Shown: one piece after another, positions 19,131 to 28,309 of the stretch | How positions within the stretch are numbered: the first letter of the stretch is position 1 | Layout of the letters: every line of letters begins with the position of its first letter | Notes under the pieces: generated by a model | The model's database searches: none | What the model was told of the DNA's origin: nothing | The model's input: only the letters and a program-made list of their open reading frames with translations | DNA from: Ministeria vibrans ATCC 50519 | Lineage: Eukaryota > Opisthokonta > Filasterea | Length of the DNA stretch: 28,934 bases | Direction: 5' to 3' | Assembly (NCBI GenBank): GCA_943704425.1 | Contig: CALSCP010001243.1 | Coordinates: 1 to 28,934 of the forward strand | Translations under genes and position numbers: made by a program

Positions 19131-20715
19131 TTACAGAAAATACACAATGGGAACACCCACGGCACACACCAAGATGGTTGATGGGACTCCAATCCGCACA
19201 AAGTCAACAAACCGCAACTGATTGAGAGATTTCTCAGCCACAATCATGTTCGCAATCGAACCTGTGACGGTCAAATTTCCCCCTGCAGTCAAAAAAGAAA
19301 GAGAAGATTAGCAATTAATACTGTTGTTGCCTGACCAAAAACATAGATGTGTACCAACTGTAGCAGCAAAGGCAGTGATGTACCACTGAGGCCCACCGGG
19401 GACACTGCCGGGGAGACTGTCAAGCAGGGGGAGAAGTAGAATGATAAGGGGAACGTTGCTCATGAATTGAGACATGAGAATGACGACAGCAGAAAGGAAG
19501 TAACAACCAGAGAGCGAGTTCACATGTATAAGGGGGGAGATATGCTGCCAAATAGCAAGGGGTACGCCAGTGGACGAGAATGCCTGCATAATGACAAAAA
19601 GAGAGCTGAAGAAGACCAGCAGGGGCAAGTCTACTGCCTCTCCAAAAGCTATCGACACATCCCCGCCGTTCACAAACACATTGCTGATGAGCAATACAAA
19701 GGCTCCCGTCATGCTCGCCCAACCTCCATTGCACCCTGCAATTAGACTCACAAGAACGCCAACAATGACCATCACAACAATCAGTTGAAAGTAGGGAGAG
19801 GCATTCCTTTGATCGATCGCAGGACAATCGAGGCCACTCTCAGGTATTGTCTCGTCATGCTCTTGCAGTCTACTAGAGGGTACAACTGTGGACTCTGCAT
19901 CGAGTTCTGCCTCAATCAAAGGTAAAGAAGCGACAACAAGCAAGGGCCGGTTGTCTTCCAGAGCAAGCGAGAGTACATCCTCGAGTACCACAGCAGGCAG
20001 AGGCTCATTGACAGAGGCTGTGAAGGCGTTTGAACGTTTCCTTTGGGGTCTGAAGAAAAGCACAAGTAAGAGCAAGGTGTTAAGAACCAATCCAACACTC
20101 GCTGCGAGGCCACAGCGCAGGAGAAATTTCGAAAAGGTGACGTGCGTGAACGGAGAAGAGGCAATGATGGCATTTTGCGGATTCCCAACAAGCGTCATGG
20201 CAGACCCTATGTTGGCACTGGTGCTGAGAGTCTGAGGGAGAGCGAGGGGTGGGTTGGCACTTGTATCTCGTGAGGCTGTGGTTTCTCTGTACCAGAAGGA
20301 AGGGGACAGGTGAGACATTGCGTTCAGTGCACAACTCCATGACAAAGGGCGTCAGAATGATTGCCGCAGCGTCGTTGGTGATGATTGCTGAGAGGACAGC
20401 CGTCAGCAATGCGAGTCTCCACACAAGCGAGCCCCCTGAGGATTGCTGCAGAAGGCGCTTCAAGCGGAAGAAGAGTCCAGAGTCTCGAAGAAAATACCCT
20501 AGTATCATCGTGCCAGTCAGCAGCATCAGCGTGGGGAGCGAGATAGAGTCATAGGCTGCAGAGGAGGATATGATCTGCGTGGCTACTGCCAGGACGGCTC
20601 CAAGGAGAGCAAATCCAAGTCGTCCCAACCACAGTCGACGTGGAATGGATATTAAAATTATAGTACAAATAGCAATCATCGTCCCGCCTATTGCGCGGGG
20701 TATGTCTTCAATCAT
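19131..20715 (-). CDS. ArsB/Lsi2-type efflux transporter (3 exons, 483 aa)
   Basis: Exons are 20715-20293, 20231-19355 and 19282-19131; introns are 61 and 72 bp. The protein has about 11-12 hydrophobic segments, length typical for the ArsB/NhaD/Lsi2 group of the ion transporter superfamily. Both halves carry the family's signatures: first 'TNDAAAIILTPFVMELC' (Asn114-Asp115), then 'SANIGSAMTLVGNPQN' (146-161), and in the second half 'SNVPLIILLLP' and, across the last splice site, 'GGNLTVTGSIANMI'. The match to the Asn-Ile-Gly ... Gly-Asn-Pro-Gln-Asn motif is closer to plant and protist Lsi2 (silicic acid and arsenite efflux) than to the animal P protein, judged by eye. A loop of about 70 acidic and polar residues lies mid-protein, between the halves. 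The expected role is proton- or sodium-coupled efflux of metalloid or anion; the substrate is not determinable here. Confidence 0.85.
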
Positions 20716-21078
20716 GACCGAAAACGAGAAATGTTGAGAGAAAATTGAAGGACCTTTAGGGCAGAAGGGTCCAAGGAGATATATTCAAATAAACCCACTT
20801 TCTTTCTTCTAGGACGCTCCAACTGTTCAAGGATTCAGGAATCAGGATAGTCTGATATTTCTATGGATTTCATAACGGAAGCCTTTCGCATTGTATTTTT
20901 GTTTTACTTTTTGTCTTATTTGTTCTCAATGAGTCACACACTCACACTTACACAATGACAATTGACAAAATAATAGTTTCATTGATCACTAAATTCACTT
21001 AATTTCTCTCTTTTATCTCCGGATTCACCTTACTACAACACTACTGTCTACTAGTACTAGTACTTGACAATTGTTACC
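20716..21078. promoter_or_regulatory. Divergent intergenic region (transporter / 52-aa protein)
   Basis: These 363 bp separate two divergent start codons, so both promoters must lie here or in nearby 5' exons. The DNA is AT-rich in the middle (about 20880-21005). 'CTAGTACTAGTACTTG' near 21050-21066 is a short imperfect palindromic repeat just before the small gene. No TATA box stands out. Confidence 0.4.
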
Positions 21079-21299
21079 ATGTGCTTCCAAGTGAACTGTC
21101 AAACGTGCCACAAGACTACCTGGGGCGGTGCGAGATTTCTAATCACAACATCCCCTTGCTTGCTCTTTTCTCACTCTTTCCCTTTGTAGGCTGCGGTCGT
21201 CACATCGAGTCTACCTTGAGGTCGGTGTCACCCGACAAGCGCTGCTCTTGCGCTGCCGACAAACGAGCGCCGGAGTCGGGAGGATGTGGCGTGCAATAA
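21079..21299 (+). CDS. Conserved 52-residue Cys-rich protein of unknown function (2 exons)
   Basis: Exon 1 is 21079-21127 and exon 2 is 21190-21299, with a 62-bp GT-AG intron that splits a Gly codon. The product begins 'MCFQVNCQTCHKTTWGGCGR', continues with His-Ile-Glu and ends with Cys-Ser-Cys before a polar tail. The layout (Met-Cys, CxxC, Thr-Trp-x-Gly-Cys-Gly-x-His-Ile-Glu, then Arg-Cys-x-Cys) is that of a short protein found in many fungi, protists and bacteria and left uncharacterised. The ordered Cys and His suggest a small zinc-binding knuckle. The intron falls within the most conserved segment, and splicing is needed to restore the motif, which strongly supports the model. Confidence 0.85.
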
Positions 21300-21718
21300 G
21301 TCCGTGTATGAATGCACACCTGTAAATTCCTTTGTAGCGAGATTAATGCGCAATCGTTGAGGATTTCGTGGTATATCCCATGTCACATAGTATACGTACT
21401 ACTTTTCAAAGTCAATCGGCATTTCCAACGTGCCCCTTGTCTGATTTCTGCTGTTTGTGACTTTTCGGGGTTTATTCGACATGTTCATGCCAAACCGCGC
21501 ATTTTCGCTTTCCTCCTGTCGCACTTGGGGAATAAGTCGCACACCACGCAAGTGGTGTAACAGCAAGTGCCAGCAACCTATTCGTCATTTGGCATTCGGC
21601 CATTGGCAGCAAACACTCCCCTGGCTTCAGGTGGGCTTCAGTCCATTTGATCGATTCGAAGACCGAGTGTTTAGCTAACCAGCATCAAAAATCAAAATTT
21701 TGTTGTACCTTGAACATA
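21300..21718. other. Intergenic region upstream of N6AMT1
   Basis: No coding frame was recognised. Plus-strand frames here (for example 21457-21678) are rich in Cys, Phe and Trp without pattern. The region should hold the 3' end of the 52-residue gene and the promoter of the methyltransferase gene. Confidence 0.5.
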
Positions 21719-22627
21719 ATGCGACCCACACCGATCGTACCGTTCTCAGCAGCAGAAGAAGATGTGGTCTACGAGCCTGCAGAAGATACCTATCTGATGC
21801 TGGATTCGTTAGAGCATGATTCGGCGCAGTTGGGCGCTGCGCAAGTGTGCCTCGAAGTCGGCTGTGGCTCTGGTGTTTCGTTGACCTTTCTCGCCCAGAT
21901 TGTCGGCCGCCAGGCGCTGTACATGTAAGAGAAGCATGCTGTCTTGCCATTTCTCATACCAATGGGGGTTTTCAGAGCGACCGACCTCAACCCATTTGCC
22001 ACTCGACTGGCTCAACGAACGGCTGTATCCAACGGCGTCAGCGTCCACTGCATCGATACCAACTTGGTCAATGGGCTTTTGCCACGACTCACGCGTCAAG
22101 TATGAGAGTGAGGCCTTTGTTTCAATGCGTAATCTTACTGCTTCCGTTTTGTGCGCAGGTTGACGTGATTCTCTTCAACCCGCCGTACGTTGTGACTCCC
22201 GACACGGAAGTTGTCAGTTCGGATCTACTGACGCGTTCGTGGGCCGGCGGGAAAGACGGGCGGCTGGTACGTCACTCATTTTCCTTTGACTCTTAACTCC
22301 TCTCATCACTCCTGCGTGTTTTTTTTCTGCTTTATCCGTCATTCACAATAAAATAATTATTATCATAATAGGTCACTGATCGAGCACTTCCGTTGATTGC
22401 GGAACTTCTCTCTCCAACCGGCCGCTTTTATTTGCTTCTGCTGCGTGAGAACAAGATTCCCGACATCATCGACCGGTTGTGTAAGGAGGAGAGTGCAAGA
22501 AGGACTAGAGAGTGTGAATGAAGAAGTGGTTGTAGATGGACTGGGGCTGAGGGAAAATCGACTGGTGAAGGAGCGACGGGCGGGACCCGAACATCTGTCG
22601 GTGTACTGCTTCACGCGCGGCCCTTGA
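21719..22627 (+). CDS. N6AMT1: eRF1 glutamine methyltransferase N6AMT1/HemK2 (5 exons, 215 aa)
   Basis: Exons are 21719-21924, 21976-22099, 22159-22266, 22372-22480 and 22527-22627. The spliced product is 215 residues, close to the usual length of about 214. Family marks are in order: '[13 protein letters not shown]' (17-29), the S-adenosylmethionine loop 'LEVGCGSGV' (45-53), Asp72 in 'ATDLNP', the catalytic NPPY (117-120) followed by 'VVTP', 'SWAGGKDGR', and a terminal '[13 protein letters not shown]'. With its partner TRMT112 the enzyme methylates the Gln of the GGQ motif in release factor eRF1; some homologues also methylate histone H4 lysine. The last intron is only 46 bp and uses an AAG acceptor. 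Without that splice the frame would end early in '[12 protein letters not shown]', so the intron rests on the conserved tail it restores. Confidence 0.95.
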
Positions 22628-22731
22628 GCGGCGTGGCACACGAGCAGTGCAACGGACAACGGGAAACAGAATTATGTAATGGGGTGAGCTGTACCAGTAC
22701 AGGAGAAGTATATACAGTGTGTGAGTCAGAG

Positions 22732-23845
22732 TTAGGTATCCATCTCGAAGGTGGATGTGTTGGAGTGGGCCTGTGCAGCCGCGAGGGACTGGGCGCGGTC
22801 ACGGTAGTGCTGAGCGCGCACAGGGTCGGGTGGGACGCCATCGCCGCGGGCGAGCTGGATGCTTGCATTAACGCAGGCGTACGTGTGTCCCAGTGCACAC
22901 CCTTGCTCGGCAGCATGCAGTGCCTACGATGCATGTGTTGTCACAATAAGGCAACCGAAAAATATTGCTGCATTGTGTACCTTTGCAGTGTCGACGGGCA
23001 CTCCCTCGGCGCCTCTTCGATGCAGATCGGACAGATTGAAGCACGCCTTCAAGAGCAGTGTACACTGAGAGTCAGCGCGCTCCCTCTACCTCTATCACTT
23101 TGTGTCTATCCCCCTTATCACTTTCTGTTTTTTCTTTCCCCCCTCTTCTCTCTTCCCCCCTCTTCTCTCTTCCCCCCTTCGTACGTTTCCTAATCCACCA
23201 GTGCAGGCCCGTTCAAAGAGTGGAAGGGCTCGTTTTGCGTCGGCAGACACCTCCTTGCTGCCGCGCTTCCTACACAACGGAGATCACTCATCGTCGAATA
23301 TATTTGCATGCGTCACATCCGTACAACGCCATGGCAGCATTGTTGCAACCAGCCAGGCATTGCTGTTGGCAGCCCGCCAGAAAGAGATCAAGTGCTTCGC
23401 ATTGATCAGCGGGAATCCCTACTCGCCACAACAGAACTGTGAGGCCTTTTCTCCGTGGCTTTGCGCCGCCTACCGTCGCCGGTCATTTTCATAATGCCCA
23501 GGTTCACGCAGCTCTTGCCGATGCTGCGATCGCGGCAGTTTGTCTGGTAGATCTCGGCTGCTTTGGATGGGTTTTTCTCGACAACATGATAGTACTCGGC
23601 GAGCTGCTGGCACCCTGCGAACGACAATGAGCGGTGGTGGGTGGAAGAGAGCGGCTGCGCGCTGCAGACGCACTCCCACTAACCTGTCGACTTGTTCAAC
23701 TCGAAGCAGTCGACTTCGTACGCCTACGTGACAAGACGATGGAATCCATGAGCGGCGATGCCCATGCAATTCCAACTCGCACCTCACGAAGAGACCGGAA
23801 AAGCTCGTGGTCGGGATCTGATCCCATCCCAGAGCTTCGACTCAT
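22732..23845 (-). CDS. COA7: Cytochrome c oxidase assembly factor COA7-like Sel1-repeat protein (7 exons, 226 aa)
   Basis: Exons run 23845-23783, 23723-23684, 23614-23474, 23418-23325, 23269-23185, 23046-22981 and 22923-22732; all introns are GT-AG, 55 to 138 bp. Reading frame is kept at every junction although no single frame shows more than a fragment. The product is made of Sel1-type repeats with paired Cys: 'KNPSKAAEIYQTNC', 'GKSCVNLGIMKMTGDG', 'DLFLAGC...AGCNNAAMAL', 'ALPLFERACTGG', 'ACFNLSDLHRRGAEGVPVD' and 'YACVNASIQLARGDGV'. Order, spacing and length match COA7 (about 231 residues), a Cys-rich protein of the mitochondrial intermembrane space needed for respiratory chain assembly. Exon 6 uses an AAG acceptor. 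The gene converges with N6AMT1 (104 bp between stops) and diverges from UTP23. Confidence 0.9.
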
Positions 23846-24031
23846 TTCAACAACGCAGTGAGAAACCTTAATGTGTGAAACAAGAGTGAGTTGAAAGTTG
23901 AAACTGTGAGACAAACTGAAACTAAGTTGAATGAATCCTTTCTTATAATTCCTTGATTTTCTATTTTTCCTTACTTATTTTGTCTTTGGACACTTGCAAT
24001 CAATTACCAAGTTATCTGACTTCGCCACGCG
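23846..24031. promoter_or_regulatory. Short divergent promoter region (COA7-like / UTP23)
   Basis: Only 186 bp lie between the two divergent start codons, so the genes probably share a bidirectional promoter. The sequence is AT-rich with a run of T-rich DNA at about 23938-23985 and repeated 'GTTGAAA/AAACTGA' words near 23886-23925. Individual sites cannot be assigned. Confidence 0.45.
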
Positions 24032-25126
24032 ATGAAGATCAAGCGCATCAAGCACGCAAGGCGGGTCGTCAACTTCTTTGTGCATCGTCTTGGCTTGCAC
24101 GAGCCCTATCCAGTTCTCGGTACGTCGCCCGCCTTCCGCTTGGCCTCCAGCCCAGCTGCACCACCCGTACCTGTCGTCTGTGAGCACTGACCGCTGCTAT
24201 TATGTTGTGGTAGTGGATGGCACGTTCTGCCAAATGACAGTCAAACTTCGATTCGACCTCGAAGCGACACTCTCCACCTATCTCGGAGGACGCGTCCGCC
24301 TCTACACCACTCCCTGTGTGGTTCGTGAGCTGAGAGCACTTGGTAGGCACCCAAAATCAACGAGACGTTTTTAAAACCGGTGAAAATATTTCTGCAGGTG
24401 AAGAATTCCGTGCGGCTCATGCTGTGGGCAAGAAGCTCGAACTGCGCTTCTGTACGCACAAGCGACTGGATGAGGGGGGCGAAGAGGTGACTGCGCGCGA
24501 CTGTGTGGTGCATCAGCTGGGCACGAGCAACCCCAATCGGCTGATGATTGCGTCGCAAGATGCAGCGTTGCGCGACACCGCTCGTGCCATTCCCAACGTC
24601 CCCATTTTGTTCTATATGAGCAATGCTTTGCGTATTGAAGAGCCCAGCGATGCTTCGTCGAAGCTGGCGGCGTCCGAATCGGCCGGTAAGTCTGGGGCAT
24701 AGCAGCAGAGAGTTGCTTGTTTCGCTAAGTTTGCACACCTCGACTTCCATTGTAGAAAAGGTGAGTGGAGTGAGTGCAATGGAGGCGAAGCGGATTCGGT
24801 CGGCTGTGGCAAGTCAGACGGGAACGACAGAGGAGGAGCGAGTACTGTTTACGAGCGAGAAGGAGGCGCTTGTGATGAAGGCACTAAAGGAGCGCATTGA
24901 GAAGATGCGGAAGAAACGAGCGCGCAGTGGGCCAAACCCACTGTCACAGCTGAAGGGCAAAGGAGTCAAGAAGACGAAGAGCAGTGCGGGGGCGGACGAG
25001 AAGCGTCGGGCGCGGGCCAATGTGAGTGCGGATGAGCTGTTGGAGCGCAGACTAAAGGCCAAAGAGCGCAAGAAGGAGCGCAAAGGGAAAGGGAAAGAGG
25101 GTGCCCTTGCCGAAAGCGACGATTGA
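24032..25126 (+). CDS. UTP23: rRNA-processing factor UTP23, PIN-domain family (4 exons, 291 aa)
   Basis: Exons are 24032-24119, 24214-24342, 24398-24685 and 24756-25126; introns of 94, 55 and 70 bp all split a codon after its first base. The product opens with a basic stretch ('MKIKRIKHARRVV'), then 'EPYPVLVDGTFCQ' with the PIN-domain Asp31, 'TTPCVVREL', 'IASQDAALRD' and, near the end, 'GPNPLSQLKGKG', a hallmark of UTP23. The Lys/Arg-rich tail fits an RNA-binding nucleolar protein. UTP23 belongs to the small-subunit processome and works with the snR30/U17 snoRNA in 18S rRNA maturation; its PIN active site is usually incomplete compared with FCF1. The 3' end lies 91 bp from the convergent PH-domain gene. 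Confidence 0.95.
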
Positions 25127-25217
25127 CTGACTACACGGCAGACGCTCTGTATTACTGTACAAGGGGGGCGCTCCTCGTGTGCTTCTCGTCATTTGTCTTT
25201 CTTGTATGCTCTGTAAC

Positions 25218-25715
25218 CTACAATATCACATTGATTGCCTTTTTTCTTTCAACTCTCTTGCTGCCCTTACTAATATCTTTGTGCCAGTCTTCGGCCCGCT
25301 GCGTGATGAAGCAATTGATGCGGGTTTGCGTTTTGTTTCGTAGCTGTGCAGAGGGAAATACATACTCAGACGACCAAGTTCAAAGTGTGCCGTGCGCATA
25401 CCGTCAGGAGAAGCACTGTCTTGTCTACAATCTCCACTTTTACAATGTCGTGGTTTAATATCACGTCTTGAAGCACCCCTTTGACATTGGTGCCCTGCGA
25501 CGAAGTGAGGAGGACGTCACAAGGGACAATCAATTCGAATTCGCAAGTACCAAACCCAACTCGTAAAAACTCAGCTTATCGTCGTCGAGCTCAACCCAGC
25601 GCTTCTTTAGGCGCTTCAATGCTCTGGTCTGTTGGTACAATGGGCATGAGTGCGGAGGACGGATGGCGTGAGAGAGTACCTCTTTCTCAAGCGTGTCACT
25701 GCGAATAATATTCAT
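25218..25715 (-). CDS. Minimal pleckstrin-homology (PH) domain protein (3 exons, 127 aa)
   Basis: Exons are 25715-25551, 25494-25402 and 25343-25218, with phase-0 introns of 56 and 58 bp and a TAG stop. The spliced product is little more than one PH domain: 'LKKRWVELDDDKLSFYEL' is the typical first strands (Lys-Arg-Trp-x-x-Leu-Asp), followed by a middle strand 'DKTVLLLTLRN' and the final amphipathic helix with the invariant Trp in 'QRAEDWHKDIS'. A basic tail follows. The ATG at 25715 is the first in frame, but the segment before the domain is short, so a missed upstream exon is possible. PH domains bind phosphoinositides or proteins; a partner or pathway is not visible. It converges with UTP23. 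Confidence 0.75.
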
Positions 25716-25946
25716 TTTCAAATGTCACAAAAAAGAGGTCCTTTTCCTTTGTGCAACAAATTGCACGATTCGACAAAAGAAAGACAGAGAACTGAGAGAA
25801 GTGAGAACACGAAAGGAAAAGAAACAAAAGTAAAAATTAAAAAATATAATTATAATTATATTTTTTACAAATAACAATAGGGGGAGTCACGGCAGTCAGC
25901 ACGTCACCATCTATATTAGTATTAATTTTGTATAATATGATACAGG

Positions 25947-27188
25947 TCATACAGTCGGCTCATCTTTTACACGAAAGCGCCACAGCTGGTCGTCGAGCAA
26001 AAGGCGCTCGGTCAAGGACCAGCCGGACTCGATGGCGCAGGCGCAAAAGCGGTCAAACGAAAGGGACGCATCGGAAGGGGCAGAAAGAGTCAACAGCACG
26101 GCAGTGTAGTAGGCGTGAAGAATATCGCGCGGGCAGGCGAGAGCATGGAGAGAAACGTCGATGGGAGCGTGTGGGGTGGGATCAGTCGGATGGACGACGA
26201 CAAAGGTGTCGCTGGGATGAGGAGGTCGGCTGGAAGACGCATTGCTGAGAGCGACACCAAGTCGAATGCGTGCCGGGTAGGGCGGTGTGAACACATAGAA
26301 GACCGTCTCCTGTTGGCGCACTTCTTCGGGTGTGAGTACGGTGGCACCACGGGACTGGACAAAAGCGCGGATGGCAAGGAAGGCGCGTTGACGGTTGAAG
26401 GTGCTCATGCGTACGCACCGCACACAGCGGTAATTAAAAAAGATGTGAAGTACAAGAAAGACGCTCACAAATGTCCAGACAGCGAAAAACGAGTCGGCAA
26501 ACATGGGCAAGATGTAGAAACTCGCGAGCATCGCCGCAAGGTTGACAAGCGTCTCTTGCGACCCGTCTTTGGCACTCACATCCCCCAGATTGTCGGCGCG
26601 CGCCTGATGCTGTGTCATGGACGCACGCGTCGCCGCTCCCGCCACACCCACAACGGCTCGACACACGTTAGAGGTGCACAATATGGCAGTGGTGAGATAC
26701 AACGGAAAGAGGGGTGCCAGCAGCTCGAGAAGGAGCGCACAGTCGTTGAGGAGGTCTGCAACAAGACGCATGCGCTTGCACTCCTCGTCGAGACGATGCC
26801 CCTTGAAGTAGGCAAAGACAATGCCCGACACCATGCCGCTCATGTTGCGCAAGAAGACCACCAGCGCCGCGGCAGTTGCCGTTGCCGTTGCTTCGCCAAC
26901 CCCAAGCGACCGGAAGGTGGCGTGCACCGCAAAGGCACCCACAAGGCTGCTGGAGAACGCCTGAAGGGTATCAAAGGTCTGGTACTCCAGGTAGTCGTCG
27001 CTGACGGATGCTGGGTAGCCCACGGGTAAGAACACGTCGCGCACCAGCGCCACAACCGAACTAGGCGCCGCAGAGCCGTATCCCGGACGAAACGACTCAA
27101 TCCGCCCGCTACCCTTGCAACCCGCCTCCTCTCCAGGCTGTTTCCGGCGTGCAGGAGACCGTGATCGCGACCCTCGTCGACGTTTCAT
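25947..27188 (-). CDS. RUSF1: RUS family protein (DUF647), RUSF1-like (1 exon, 413 aa)
   Basis: This is a single exon. The open frame extends seven codons upstream of the first ATG (27188) but begins there with a non-ATG codon, so 27188 is chosen. After a basic Arg/Ser-rich N-terminus, residues 53 onward give the DUF647 hallmark 'FLPVGYPASVSDDYLEYQTF' and 'LGVGEATATATAAALV', then 'SGMVSGIVFAYFKG', 'LLNDCALLLELLAPLFP', 'AGAATRASMTQHQARADN' and 'DVSAKDGSQETLVNLA'. These follow the RUSF1/Root UVB Sensitive order exactly. Several segments are hydrophobic and may be membrane-embedded. Plant RUS proteins act in UV-B and vitamin B6 linked root growth, and the animal function is poorly known. At 413 residues it is somewhat shorter than animal RUSF1. 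It is intronless, unlike its neighbours. Confidence 0.95.
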   Translation of the reverse strand: MKRRRGSRSRSPARRKQPGEEAGCKGSGRIESFRPGYGSAAPSSVVALVRDVFLPVGYPASVSDDYLEYQTFDTLQAFSSSLVGAFAVHATFRSLGVGEATATATAAALVVFLRNMSGMVSGIVFAYFKGHRLDEECKRMRLVADLLNDCALLLELLAPLFPLYLTTAILCTSNVCRAVVGVAGAATRASMTQHQARADNLGDVSAKDGSQETLVNLAAMLASFYILPMFADSFFAVWTFVSVFLVLHIFFNYRCVRCVRMSTFNRQRAFLAIRAFVQSRGATVLTPEEVRQQETVFYVFTPPYPARIRLGVALSNASSSRPPHPSDTFVVVHPTDPTPHAPIDVSLHALACPRDILHAYYTAVLLTLSAPSDASLSFDRFCACAIESGWSLTERLLLDDQLWRFRVKDEPTV

Positions 27189-27212
27189 CCCCACAAACAA
27201 ACAAATCAAAAA

Positions 27213-27270
27213 ATTATATAATAATAATAATAATTATTATTAGAATTATTATTAGAATTATATATATAAT
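27213..27270. repeat. AAT/ATT microsatellite with self-complementary arms
   Basis: A run of ATA/AAT units turns into ATT/TTA units and then 'AATTATATATATAATT', so the strand could fold into a long A-T hairpin. It sits about 25 bp upstream of the RUSF1-like start codon, between that gene and FAIM. Similar shorter AAT runs occur near 19100 and 25845. Confidence 0.9.
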
Positions 27271-27479
27271 TCGACTCATTGGAGTGTGCAGTCGTCAGAC
27301 GAATAGTTTACGTTCAATGAACGCTCAATGACGAACACAAATCACAAATTACCCTCCTTAGTCCCCTCAGTCATTTGATCTTTCTGAACACTGAGTCTCA
27401 CGGAGTCTCACTGGCTCAGTGAGTGAGCACATAAAAAAGAGTTGATTTGTACATGTACATGGCCACACTCCCTTGGGCA

Positions 27480-28309
27480 TCACCTCCCTTCGGCCGGCAC
27501 CCGAGCCCCATCAATCCGTAAGGTGTATGTGACAGCTGCCTTGCCTTTGCCCAGCGACGTCTTCTTCGTGCTCGTCCCCACCGCAATGGCCGCCTCCTGT
27601 CCATCAACGACAAACCGCTGCTCCGTCCCCTCCTCTGCAAACTCAGACTCACTCTCAACGCGCTCTCCGTCCACATACACATCCAAACTACTCTTATCAA
27701 ACACAACACAGCGCTTCTTGCCCCCAAACACGGCGTTGAACGCACAAGTCGTGTCTGCAACACTCTGTACAAAACGAATCAAGTTCAATTCCAGTTCAAT
27801 ATTAATGTGTCGCGCGCATGAGTCACGATGCCTGTCCACATTACCTCATGGTGCCTCTTCAACGCTTTTCCATTCACACTCAGCGTGTATGCATACGAGT
27901 CGCCAGGCAACGCTTTGATATCCACTCTACGCATATCACAATGCCCCTTAGTTCCACTTTCGTCTGTTTTAACGCGCCATAGTCAGCTGTCCGTATAACT
28001 GTGTCATGTGAGCATTGAGCAGTGAGTAGGCCCTCGGCTACTAGCCCCTAGCCAGTAGAAATATCATACCGAAATTTGTCGCCTTTGTACTCGACCTCCT
28101 CCGTTCCGCTCAGCTTAAACATCCAATCTAAAGGACAGATCTGCATTAGAATGCCGTGCCGAGCAATGAGCACAGCGTATTTGACGGATACCTTTGCGAC
28201 GCAACTCGTTGCCATCGATACGAAAAATGCGTTTCCCAGTCGTCGTCCCATGTACAAATTCCACTTTACGTGATCCACTTTTGACAGTGACATCCCATGT
28301 AAGGCTCAT
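27480..28309 (-). CDS. FAIM: Fas apoptotic inhibitory molecule (FAIM) family protein (4 exons, 180 aa)
   Basis: Exons run 28309-28192, 28127-28070, 27926-27845 and 27764-27480; introns are 64, 143 and 80 bp. The product has 180 residues against 179 for the animal protein. Its two beta-sandwich halves are easy to follow: 'WDVTVKSGSRKVEFVHGTTT', 'GKRIFRIDGNE', 'KDWMFKLSG', 'YAYTLSVNGKAL' and, in the second half, 'LDVYVDGERVE', 'EFAEEGTEQRFVVD' and 'TYTLRIDGARVP'. For intron 1 the acceptor CCTTTAG is chosen over an upstream CAG because only it restores 'RRKDWMF'. In animals FAIM dampens death-receptor killing and limits protein aggregation; in a protist the ancestral, chaperone-like role seems more likely (inference). 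Confidence 0.95.

Noticed and set aside
21457-21928. Plus-strand frames around the N6AMT1 start, including one that extends upstream of 21719
   Set aside because: The family alignment begins at the ATG at 21719 ('MRPTPIVPF'), and upstream sequence has no similarity to the methyltransferase N-terminus.
25123-25458. Plus-strand hydrophobic frame after UTP23
   Set aside because: It is antisense to exons of the PH-domain gene and reads through its introns; the minus-strand splice model restores a conserved domain.
26115-27029. 304-codon open frame on the plus strand
   Set aside because: It is a shadow of the RUSF1-like gene, whose minus-strand reading matches the DUF647 family throughout.
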